DNA of 17,667 nt, taken from contig CAZRIE010000088.1 in NCBI GenBank assembly GCA_964600075.1, positions 1 through 17,667 on the forward strand. The letters run 5' to 3'. Below the pieces are notes generated by a model. The model did not search any database and was not told where the DNA came from. It saw only the letters and a program-made list of their open reading frames with translations. Source of the stretch: CAZRIE01 sp964600075. Its GTDB lineage: Bacteria; Bacteroidota; Bacteroidia; Flavobacteriales; Flavobacteriaceae. A program made the position numbers and the translations under genes. Positions within the stretch are counted from its first letter, which is position 1; every line of letters starts with the position of its first letter. Shown piece by piece: positions 1 to 6,940 of the stretch.

Positions 1-337
1 GAAAAATAGTTCGATGGCCTCGATGTTTTCCTTTTCCCACGCCTTTATTACCTTGGACTTGTTGGTTAATAGGAACATTATCGGTGGTAGCCACCACCAT
101 ATGTTTTCCTTCCAAATACTTCTTATGATATACATCTTTGTGCATTTGAATATCGAATTTTTCTGCTAGAGCGATGGTTGCTTCCCGAAACATCGGAGAA
201 ACCATTTCCACTAGCGCATTAGGACTCTACTTCAATAGAAATGTCAATTTTTCTTCCGCCACATTTCCACCTCCCACAATCAATATATTTAATTGTGATA
301 CTTTTAAAAAAACAGGATACAATTCATTCCGCTCCAT
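1..337 (-). pseudogene. Precorrin-2 dehydrogenase (siroheme synthase N-domain), broken, runs off the window
   Basis: Reading the minus strand from an ATG at 337-335 gives a start of the form MERNELYPVF, then a nucleotide-binding motif VGGGNVAEEK (residues 21-30), then LTFLLK. Codon 37 is a TAG (229-227). The same frame then continues with clearly homologous sequence (SPNALVEMVSPMFREAT, and later VVATTDNVPINQQV), which is the NAD-dependent precorrin-2 dehydrogenase pattern of siroheme synthesis. After about position 70 the frame stops resembling the family (glycine/lysine-rich), while the neighbouring frame reads a plausible SKVIKAWEKENIEAIELFF. That suggests a second lesion or a junction to another gene. 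The ATG lies inside the last codons of the sensor-kinase gene (14-nt overlap), so it was probably the last gene of the nirB operon and translationally coupled. The family catalyses precorrin-2 to sirohydrochlorin, the step after CobA. Sequencing error in the TAG cannot be excluded. The family call is fairly sure; the call as a pseudogene is less so. Confidence 0.6.
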
Positions 338-2168
338 TCAATGCTGTCGTTTTATCAGTTTTGTAATTAATAGTTACTCGTGTTCCCTTGCCCAATTCTG
401 AATTTATAAATAGGCGTCCATTGATATAGCTAATTCGTTCTTTCATAAAGAAAAGTCCCATGCCACCTTCGCTGTTGTTTTTTGGTACTTTCCCCAAAAT
501 AGAATCATCAAACCCCTTTCCATCGTCATCAATGACTACGCTTAGAATATCATCTTTAAAGTTGATAGTAACCAGAATATAATTGGCTTGGGCATATTTA
601 ATGGCATTGTTTACTGCTTCTTGAGTTACCCTGTAGATGTTGGTCTCGGCTAGAGAATCAAAACGAATGTTCTCGTCGATTTTATTCTCGAACAAAATCG
701 TTTTCCCTGTAAGTTTTGTTAGCTCTATCGTCATTTTATGAAGGGCGGGAAAAATACCATGGTCACTCAGTTCTGGCGGAGTCAAATTGAAAGTTGCTGT
801 ACGGACTCCTTTTATCAGATCAGCCGTTAGGTCCTTTAGATAGGTGATTTTTTCAATTGTTTTTTCCTTATTCTCTATGTCTATAGATTCAATATTAAAC
901 TTCAAAGCCGTCAACATTTGTCCAATTCCGTCATGAATATCTTTGGCGATTCTCTTTCGTTCTTCTTCCTGACCTTCTACAATTTGGCTGGCCTGCACTT
1001 TTTTCTGATGCATGCGCTCTTCAAAATTTTGCTGGGTCAATTGCTCAACTTTCAACTGGTTTTGTTTGCGTTCGGTAATGTCGGAACACAGAATCAATAT
1101 ACTCTGTTCCCTGCTTGATTTGTGCATGGGTACAATCGACATATCAAGCCAAAATTCCTCACCGCTAATAGTAGTGATTTTTAGTTCTTCGGTACGGATA
1201 ACGTTTTTCCTATTCGCCTTTAAAACTTCTTTCAAATATTCTTGCTGCCCTTCATCCGCCGTAAGTACTTCAGATAAGGGCTTTTTCAAGTCCTTTTCCG
1301 AACATTTTAATAAATTCAAGAATTTCTTACTGATAAAAACAATACTGCCATCTTTTCGGGCACTAGCGAATAGAGCTGCATTATCAATGACGAAATTCAG
1401 CTCTTGTAGTTCTTGTAAAGATTTTTCCTTCTCCGTTAATAAGGTCTCTATTTTTTCTGCGTTGATGTCTGATTCCAATTGGCTTTGCATCAAATTGGAA
1501 ATGGTCTTTCGAATTTGAATCGATAATGGCTTAAAAATAAAAAGCATTTCAAGTAGTAAAATCAAGAGCGAGAAAGCCAATAACAGGTATTCTTTCTGTT
1601 TCAGATTTTGAAGCTTTGCATTGCTACGTTTATCGTACTTGTTTACGATGTTGTCCATCAACTGTAAAAAATTCCGTTCGTTGTCCAAAAGAACTTTTTT
1701 CTGTTTTGTGAAATCAGGAGTCGCCGCTTTTTCTTGAGATAAAATTGCTTCTGCAGCACTGACCATGGCTTTATGATTGGCGTCAATGTTTTGAAAAAGA
1801 GAAAGAATTTCAGCATCTTCTTCTATCGGAAGTTTCATTTGTAAATTCCCCGATTGCAGACCTTCATGGGAAGCTTTCCAAACTGATAATGTTCGCGCTA
1901 TTTCTGAAGTGGTCTCCTGTCTATCTTCTGGGTTAGTTACATCTTTTAGGAGCAAAATTTCTTTCACCAACTTTTGACTGAGTGCACGTTGGCGACCGGC
2001 AATATTAATAACCCGAGAATCGTTTAACTGCGAATTTAAATGAGTCTGAATTAATAGCTGCGCTATAATAATCGTCAATGCTATTCCAGCTAACGCCAAT
2101 AGATACCACTTGCGAATCCGTAGAAAGGTCGTGGTGTCAAGTGGTTTTTGATGTTTGCTGTTTGGCAT
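324..2168 (-). CDS. NarX-like membrane sensor histidine kinase with PAS domain
   Basis: A 614-residue sensor kinase. Residues about 22-41 and 194-212 are two membrane segments that flank a periplasmic sensor region. Just after the first segment lies VINIAGRQRALSQKL (53-67), which matches the P-box-like start of PilJ/NarX sensor domains; in NarX this region binds nitrate/nitrite. A PAS domain follows (about 255-370), then a HisKA_3 dimerisation helix with the phospho-acceptor in AKDIHDGIGQ (His412), and a HATPase_c domain with N-box residues QEAVNNAIKYA (517-527) and the glycine boxes DDDGKGF (547-553) and GGMGLFFMKERI (568-579). HisKA_3 kinases pair with NarL/LuxR-type regulators, and one is encoded at 10009-10677. 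The gene lies 28 bp after the DUF4202 gene in the nirB operon. The kinase call is certain; nitrate or nitrite as the ligand is inferred from motif and context. Confidence 0.93.
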   Translation of the reverse strand: MPNSKHQKPLDTTTFLRIRKWYLLALAGIALTIIIAQLLIQTHLNSQLNDSRVINIAGRQRALSQKLVKEILLLKDVTNPEDRQETTSEIARTLSVWKASHEGLQSGNLQMKLPIEEDAEILSLFQNIDANHKAMVSAAEAILSQEKAATPDFTKQKKVLLDNERNFLQLMDNIVNKYDKRSNAKLQNLKQKEYLLLAFSLLILLLEMLFIFKPLSIQIRKTISNLMQSQLESDINAEKIETLLTEKEKSLQELQELNFVIDNAALFASARKDGSIVFISKKFLNLLKCSEKDLKKPLSEVLTADEGQQEYLKEVLKANRKNVIRTEELKITTISGEEFWLDMSIVPMHKSSREQSILILCSDITERKQNQLKVEQLTQQNFEERMHQKKVQASQIVEGQEEERKRIAKDIHDGIGQMLTALKFNIESIDIENKEKTIEKITYLKDLTADLIKGVRTATFNLTPPELSDHGIFPALHKMTIELTKLTGKTILFENKIDENIRFDSLAETNIYRVTQEAVNNAIKYAQANYILVTINFKDDILSVVIDDDGKGFDDSILGKVPKNNSEGGMGLFFMKERISYINGRLFINSELGKGTRVTINYKTDKTTALNGAE

Positions 2169-2196
2169 TGATTTATTTGCTTTTGGCTAAGGTAAC

Positions 2197-2790
2197 TTAT
2201 CGGGTACTAATCGCTTTGGATACCAAATTAAGAACACTTTCTGAAAGTGGTAATTTCAAAGCTGCTTCATGACCTTTGTCAGACATTTTTCGCCACGTTT
2301 TTTGAAGAATGTCAATGGTTTTTTCGTCGGGATGTTTGGCTGCAAATTGCTCGAAATAATATGCTAGAAATACCAAGCATATTACATCTTCCAAAGTTTG
2401 GGTTTCTTCATTCTTCTTAAGTTGTTTCTTTTCCAAGAGAAATTTGACCTTCTTAATTACTTCTTCTGAATAGCCTATTTCTTCTAGCACCTCCTGAGCT
2501 TTTTTTGAATGGAATTTCTTCAAATCCTGTCGCCATCGTAAATAACCCTCTCTGTTCATATCATAAGAATCTCGAGCGATTTCCCAGCGACAAATATGCT
2601 GGCAACGTGTGGTCAATTGCAAGGCTTCCGAGGCATCGGGAGCAAAGACTTTTAGCTGTTCGGTCATCCTATGGGCGTATAACAATTCTTTCGGATAGGT
2701 TATTCCCTGAAAAACCTCCGTATTCGGGTCTTCTTGATTGGCCGAATCGAAACGTTGAAATGCTTTCTGTAATTTATCCGTAGTTGCCAT
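2197..2790 (-). CDS. DUF4202 family protein
   Basis: A 197-residue soluble, mainly helical protein without signal peptide or membrane segment. I recognise the DUF4202 pattern: a helix with AHRMTEQL near residues 38-46, TRCQHICRWEIARDSY (61-76), then the GYLRWR block at about 82-87. Conserved His, Arg and Asp residues look like an active or metal site, but no biochemical function is established to my knowledge. It sits between nirD (21 bp away) and the sensor kinase (28 bp away) in a tight nitrite-reductase operon, which argues for a role in nitrite reduction, siroheme handling or nitrogen control. Family assignment is fairly confident; function is unknown. Confidence 0.85.
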   Translation of the reverse strand: MATTDKLQKAFQRFDSANQEDPNTEVFQGITYPKELLYAHRMTEQLKVFAPDASEALQLTTRCQHICRWEIARDSYDMNREGYLRWRQDLKKFHSKKAQEVLEEIGYSEEVIKKVKFLLEKKQLKKNEETQTLEDVICLVFLAYYFEQFAAKHPDEKTIDILQKTWRKMSDKGHEAALKLPLSESVLNLVSKAISTR

Positions 2791-2811
2791 AGGGGTGACG
2801 TTTTGTCAAAG

Positions 2812-3189
2812 CTATTCAGAAAAGCCTACATAGACAAAGTCATCCACGACTTTAACCGGATAAGTAGCAATAGCTTCTAAATTCCCATTTAGATGTTTTC
2901 CTGTTTTTAAGGAGAAGTTGTTTTTGTGCAACGGACAGGCCACTTTGGCTTCCATGTTTTCTTCGCCAATCATTCCCCGAGATAAAACCATTTCCATTTT
3001 ATGGGGACAAAGATTTTGGCAGGCGTACCAAGTGCCTTCCCTAGTAAAGTTGAAAATTGCTATTTGCTTGTCTTTGAATTTGATACAGGCACCTCCGTTT
3101 TTTGGGAATTTAGAAGTGGGTGCTGCTTTGAACCAGAAAGCTACATTTTCTGGTTGTACTGTTTCGTATGTGTTTAGAACTGTAAGCAT
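2812..3189 (-). CDS. nirD: Nitrite reductase (NAD(P)H) small subunit, Rieske type
   Basis: A 125-residue protein of the NirD family, the small partner of the siroheme nitrite reductase. It has a Rieske fold with both ligand pairs visible: C61-x-H63 in the NLCPHKM segment and C85-x-x-H88 in the ACPLHKN segment, so a [2Fe-2S] cluster can be bound. Some proteobacterial NirD proteins, for example that of E. coli, have lost these ligands, so this one is of the complete kind. The start MLTVLNTYET gives the usual length. It lies 88 bp downstream of nirB and 21 bp upstream of the DUF4202 gene on the same strand, and should be cotranscribed with nirB. It would help pass electrons within the cytoplasmic NirBD complex that reduces nitrite to ammonium. 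Confidence 0.93.
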   Translation of the reverse strand: MLTVLNTYETVQPENVAFWFKAAPTSKFPKNGGACIKFKDKQIAIFNFTREGTWYACQNLCPHKMEMVLSRGMIGEENMEAKVACPLHKNNFSLKTGKHLNGNLEAIATYPVKVVDDFVYVGFSE

Positions 3190-3207
3190 ATTTATCTGTT
3201 ATAAGGA

Positions 3208-3227
3208 GGTCTCGACTACGCTCGACC
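3208..3227. repeat. Dispersed flavobacterial intergenic repeat fragment
   Basis: The nirB-nirD gap contains GGTCTCGACTACGCTCGACC (minus strand GGTCGAGCGTAGTCGAGACC). This GAGCGNAGTCGA core resembles short intergenic repeats common in flavobacterial genomes and recurs in variant form at about 8364-8410 and 9866-9890. It interrupts an otherwise compact operon. Confidence 0.55.
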
Positions 3228-3277
3228 AGACATTTGTTATGTATTTCGTACTTTGTATTTCAAACCCCGTACTTTCC

Positions 3278-5782
3278 TTACGCCCATTCTTTGGGCATTT
3301 TCTGTTCTCTTAGTGATACAAATTCGATGTTGTTATCCGTTTCTTCGGAGTTTACGAAGTGGGTGTAACGCTCTCGTATTTCGGGAGTTTCAACGGCTTC
3401 TTTCCATTCACATTTGTACGAATCCACTAGAGCTTGCATTTCGTTGTCCAATTCATCTACAATTCCGAGGGAATCATTGATAACCACATTCTGTAGGTAG
3501 GTAATGCCCCCTTCGAGTTTTTCCAACCAAGGAGCGGTGCGCTGCAATGGTAGTGCTGTTTTAATATAGAACATGATAAAGCGGTCTACGTATTTTATTG
3601 CAGTTGCTTTGTCTACTTTTTCCGCTAGTAATACAGCATGTTTCGGATTCGCGCCACCATTTCCACCTACATAAACATTCCATCCGCCTTCTACTGCGAT
3701 AAAGCCAAAATCTTTTCCTCTTGCTTCAGCACATTCACGAATACAGCCAGAGACGCCTCCCTTAAATTTATGTGGGGAACGAATGCCTTTGTATCGGTTT
3801 TCAATTTCTACCGCAAAGCTTACACTTTCGTCCATTCCGTATCGGCACCAAGTAGAACCCACGCAGCTTTTTACGGTACGTAACGATTTTCCGTATGCCT
3901 GTCCGGTTTCAAAGCCTTCTTTTATTAATTCTTCCCAAATTAAAGGAAGTTCATGTAGTTTTGCCCCGAACATATCTATACGTTGTCCGCCCGTAATTTT
4001 GGTATATAAATCATATTTCTGAGCTATTCTGCCCATGGCCATCAATTGCTTTGGAGTGATTTCACCACCGGCAACCCTTGGCACAACGGAGTAGGTGCCG
4101 TTGCGCTGAATATTGGCTAAATAACGGTCATTGGTATCTTGTATCGTATTTTGGGCATTTGCTGTTTCATTATAAATACTTGCAAAAATAGCGGCAACAG
4201 CAGGCTTACACACTTCACAGCCATGACCTTTGCCGACAGTATCTAGAAGCTCGTCATAATCTTGGATGCCTCTTAATTTTACAATATCAAAAAGCTCTTG
4301 ACGCGAATATTCAAAGTGTTCGCAAATTTGGACTTTTACGGTTTTTCCTAGCGTCTTTAGACTTTCGGTGATAAGGTCGACGACCATAGGTTTACAACCA
4401 CCACATCCGGTAGCTGCTTTGGTGGCTTTGACCACAGCCTTTAGATTTTCATTCCCATCCTCCAACACCGAACAACAAATAGCACCTTTGCTAACTGCTT
4501 CACAGGAACATACTAATGCAGTATCAGGCAAGTCCATCGCGCTACCGAAGGAGCTGCCACCTTCACCGCGACTTCCTATAATTAGAGCTTCGGGATTCTC
4601 CGGTAAGGGCATCTCATTTTGATACAACTGTAATAACATATTGTAATCATCTGCATCGCCTACAAGAATTCCACCTAACAACTTTTTGCCGTCATGGGTG
4701 ACATTAATACGCTTATATAGACTTTCCGTTTTATTTTCAAATATGATGGAATGCCCCTTATCCGATGGCATAAAAGGAGTGCCGAAGCTAGCTACATCAA
4801 CACCAATCAATTTTAGTTTGGTGGACATGTCAATCTCCGCAGCCATTACTATATCTTCTTTTCCTAGAATTTGGTCTACGGCAACTTGTGCCATTTCATA
4901 GCCTGGAGCTACAAGACCATATATCATTTGATTGTATAGCGCCACTTCACCGATGGCTAAAATATTGGGGTCTGAGGTTTCCATTTTATTGTTTACTACA
5001 ATACCGCCTCGTGTTCCCATTTCTAGTCCCGAACTTTTCCCTAGCTCGTCGCGTGGGCGAATTCCTGCTGATATTACCAGCATATCCACATCAAGGATAT
5101 CGTCTTCGCCGAATTCCATTCCGGTAATTTTTCCGTTCCCAAGAATTTGATTGGTCGCTTTACTTAGATGGATGTTGATGCCCATAGACTCTAACTTCAC
5201 TTGCAACACCTTACTGCTTCGGCTATCCAACTGACGCGGCATCAATTTTGGTGCAAACTCCACAACATGGGGTTCAAGACCCATATCCATTACTGCTTTG
5301 GCTGCTTCCAATCCTAATAGACCACCGCCGAGAATAGCAGCTTTCCCTCCTTTGATAGTATCTGCATAGGCCAAGGTTTCTTCCAAATCTCCAATAGTTC
5401 TATAGACGAAAACCCCTTTTTTCTCAACGCCTCGAATTGGCGGAACAAAAGGAACGGAGCCTGTAGCCAATACCAATTGGTCATAGGTAAAGGTCCTATC
5501 ATTTGAAGTGGTGACTGTTTTGGCTGTTTTGTGAATATCAGAAACTCTTTCATTGGTGTATAGCTCAATTCCGTTTTCTTCATACCAACTTCTTGGGGCT
5601 AGGCTTAAGCGTTCTGCATCCCCATCTTCAAAGAATTCACTTAAATGCACACGGTCATAAGCGACACGTGGTTCTTCGCCAAAAACTAGCAGTTTGTATT
5701 TTCCGTTATCAGCTTGGGCTACAAATTTCTCGCAAAATTTATATCCCACCATTCCATTTCCTACTACTATAATAGTTTGCAT
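3278..5782 (-). CDS. nirB: Assimilatory nitrite reductase (NAD(P)H) large subunit
   Basis: An 834-residue NirB, the usual length for the family. It reduces nitrite to ammonium with six electrons from NAD(P)H in the cytoplasm. Domains in order: FAD-binding with VGNGMVG (7-13), NAD-binding with ILGGGLLGLEAA (150-161), a BFD-type [2Fe-2S] domain with C425, C427, C460 and C463, a second BFD-like part (C487, C522, C525), a ferredoxin-like half domain (about 562-625), and the siroheme/[4Fe-4S] site with C640-x5-C646 and C680-x3-C684, all four cysteines present. I chose the ATG at 5782 because MQTIIVVGNGMVG places the FAD motif at the very N-terminus as in the family; an in-frame extension to 5887 would add an unlikely Tyr/Phe-rich leader and run through the operator. 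It is the first gene of a minus-strand operon with nirD, DUF4202 and the kinase. The N-terminal half is paralogous to residues about 705-1165 of the nitrate reductase in this window. Confidence 0.97.
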   Translation of the reverse strand: MQTIIVVGNGMVGYKFCEKFVAQADNGKYKLLVFGEEPRVAYDRVHLSEFFEDGDAERLSLAPRSWYEENGIELYTNERVSDIHKTAKTVTTSNDRTFTYDQLVLATGSVPFVPPIRGVEKKGVFVYRTIGDLEETLAYADTIKGGKAAILGGGLLGLEAAKAVMDMGLEPHVVEFAPKLMPRQLDSRSSKVLQVKLESMGINIHLSKATNQILGNGKITGMEFGEDDILDVDMLVISAGIRPRDELGKSSGLEMGTRGGIVVNNKMETSDPNILAIGEVALYNQMIYGLVAPGYEMAQVAVDQILGKEDIVMAAEIDMSTKLKLIGVDVASFGTPFMPSDKGHSIIFENKTESLYKRINVTHDGKKLLGGILVGDADDYNMLLQLYQNEMPLPENPEALIIGSRGEGGSSFGSAMDLPDTALVCSCEAVSKGAICCSVLEDGNENLKAVVKATKAATGCGGCKPMVVDLITESLKTLGKTVKVQICEHFEYSRQELFDIVKLRGIQDYDELLDTVGKGHGCEVCKPAVAAIFASIYNETANAQNTIQDTNDRYLANIQRNGTYSVVPRVAGGEITPKQLMAMGRIAQKYDLYTKITGGQRIDMFGAKLHELPLIWEELIKEGFETGQAYGKSLRTVKSCVGSTWCRYGMDESVSFAVEIENRYKGIRSPHKFKGGVSGCIRECAEARGKDFGFIAVEGGWNVYVGGNGGANPKHAVLLAEKVDKATAIKYVDRFIMFYIKTALPLQRTAPWLEKLEGGITYLQNVVINDSLGIVDELDNEMQALVDSYKCEWKEAVETPEIRERYTHFVNSEETDNNIEFVSLREQKMPKEWA

Positions 5783-5800
5783 AAGTTTTGATTTAAAATA

Positions 5801-5808
5801 CAAAAATA
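5801..5808 (-). promoter_or_regulatory. Putative -7 element of the nirB promoter
   Basis: The minus strand reads TATTTTTG here, an exact match to the Bacteroidota -7 consensus TAnnTTTG, 18 bp upstream of the nirB ATG. It touches the edge of the palindromic operator, so a bound regulator would sit directly on the promoter. The resulting leader would be very short, so the true start site could differ. Confidence 0.45.
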
Positions 5809-5822
5809 CGTATAAATACGTA
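5807..5822. promoter_or_regulatory. Candidate NarL-type operator between nirB and cobA
   Basis: TACGTATAAATACGTA, which splits as TACGTAT-AA-ATACGTA, a perfect 7-2-7 inverted repeat; flanking A and T runs extend the symmetry to 11-bp arms (5803-5826). NarL sites in enterobacteria are also 7-2-7 palindromes of TAC-type heptamers. The site lies in the divergent nirB/cobA promoter region, 24 bp from the nirB start and 77 bp from the cobA start. A further half-site TACGTAA lies at 5850-5856. Near-identical sites precede the other two nitrate transcription units. The motif is seen directly; the bound protein is inferred. Confidence 0.7.
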
Positions 5823-5899
5823 TTTTGTATCTGTTTAAATGAAAATAAATACGTAATCTTGTTGTGGATTTGATAATCAAAGCCCAAAAAAATGTCAGT

Positions 5900-6673
5900 A
5901 TGAAGTGCGATAAAAAACCAATAGTAAGTTTAGTTGGGGCAGGACCCGGAAGTGAAGACCTTATAACAATTAGGGGTTTGCGAATTTTGCAGACGGCAGA
6001 TGTTATACTTTTCGATGCTTTGGTTAGCGATGAGTTGCTTTTGCAAGTTGATGCGGCTATTCCTAAAATATACGTAGGTAAACGATGCAGTCAACATTCC
6101 TTTACGCAAGATGATATCAATATATTAATCGTAGAAAATGCATTTAAATATGGACACGTAGTCCGTTTAAAAGGTGGCGACCCTTTTGTCTTCGGAAGAG
6201 CGAATGAAGAAATCGAATATGTAGAATCTTTTGGAATTCCCGTTTCCGTTGTCCCAGGTATTTCGAGCGCACTAGCTGTACCATCCAGTCAGGGAATACC
6301 ATTGACACAACGAGACGTTAGTAGTAGCTTTTGGGTAATGACCGCTACCAAACGTGATGGTTGTTTTTCTGAGGATTTGAAATTCGCTTCCCAGTCCTCT
6401 GCCACAATGGTGATATTGATGGGAGTTAGAAAGTTGAACGAAATTGTCCAAGAGGTTATTAAATACAGAGGTTCTATGATGCCTTTGGCCATTATTCAAA
6501 ATGGTACTATGAAAAATGAATGCTGTACCGTATCTACATTAGGTAAAATACAAGATTATAGTACTACCATCGATGTTTCTAAACCTGGTATCATCGTTAT
6601 TGGAGATGTGGTTGCTGAACATCCTTCATTTTTTGGGGAAGAAGTACATCGTGTACTACATTCTACATTTTAA
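5900..6673 (+). CDS. cobA: Uroporphyrinogen-III C-methyltransferase (SUMT)
   Basis: A 257-residue SAM-dependent methyltransferase that converts uroporphyrinogen III to precorrin-2, the first committed step to siroheme. Family motifs are clear: VGAGPGSEDLITIRGL (12-27), the GGDPFVFGR loop (92-100), and VVPGISSALAVPSSQGIPLT (117-136). It has no fused dehydrogenase/ferrochelatase domain, so it is the single-domain CobA type and needs a separate precorrin-2 dehydrogenase. I prefer the ATG at 5900 to an in-frame GTG at 5864, because family members begin a few residues before the VGAGPG motif. It is transcribed divergently from nirB across a shared operator, which fits supply of siroheme to NirB. 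Confidence 0.94.
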   Translation: MKCDKKPIVSLVGAGPGSEDLITIRGLRILQTADVILFDALVSDELLLQVDAAIPKIYVGKRCSQHSFTQDDINILIVENAFKYGHVVRLKGGDPFVFGRANEEIEYVESFGIPVSVVPGISSALAVPSSQGIPLTQRDVSSSFWVMTATKRDGCFSEDLKFASQSSATMVILMGVRKLNEIVQEVIKYRGSMMPLAIIQNGTMKNECCTVSTLGKIQDYSTTIDVSKPGIIVIGDVVAEHPSFFGEEVHRVLHSTF

Positions 6674-6877
6674 TTTTATTCCTACGTATACCTTATATAG
6701 AAGCAAGCCTAATCTGCCCTTACTCAGATATTTTTCCTATTCGTTACGCAAGTCTATTTTTAAATAATTTTATTTTTCTCAAATTCAGCTTCATTTTTTT
6801 TCTAATATTTTAATTTTCAATAGACACTTTTTGCATCTTCATAAAAGTACGTAGTATAATTCATTTAATTTTTTAAA

Positions 6878-6893
6878 TACGTAATAATACGTA
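6878..6893. promoter_or_regulatory. Candidate NarL-type operator upstream of narK
   Basis: TACGTAATAATACGTA, i.e. TACGTAA-TA-ATACGTA, flanked by AAA and TTT. It has the same 16-bp layout as the sites before nirB and the nitrate reductase gene, with a 4-bp TACGTA spacer ending in AA in all three. It ends 47 bp before the narK ATG and 10 bp before the TAnnTTTG element at 6904-6911. Confidence 0.7.
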
Positions 6894-6903
6894 TTTATAT
6901 ACT

Positions 6904-6911
6904 TAGTTTTG
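6904..6911 (+). promoter_or_regulatory. Putative -7 element of the narK promoter
   Basis: TAGTTTTG matches TAnnTTTG exactly, 29 bp before the narK start codon. The candidate operator is centred 18-19 bp upstream of the box, in the -33 region, a position from which a regulator could act directly on RNA polymerase. Confidence 0.5.
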
Positions 6912-6940
6912 AGCATCGTTAAACTTTAAAACTTAGTAGC

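Larger units (their letters stand above)
6674..6940. promoter_or_regulatory. cobA-narK intergenic region with extra TACGTA half-sites
   Basis: A 267-bp AT-rich gap with no credible gene. Besides the full operator at 6878-6893 it contains isolated heptamers TACGTAT (6683-6689) and TACGTAG (6848-6854). The latter is centred about 35 bp, a little over three helical turns, upstream of the full site. The half-sites could allow cooperative binding or be chance in AT-rich DNA. Confidence 0.4.

Noticed and set aside
174..401. 75-codon plus-strand frame near the left edge
   Set aside because: It lies antisense to the siroheme-gene remnant and the kinase gene and has no recognisable protein features.
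3583..3597. Isolated TACGTAT inside nirB, and similar single hexamers in cobA, nirB and the barrel gene
   Set aside because: They are unpaired and in coding sequence; TACGTA is a self-complementary hexamer expected by chance in AT-rich DNA.
5783..5887. 35-codon N-terminal extension of NirB
   Set aside because: It would run through the promoter and the operator, and family members start directly before the FAD motif.
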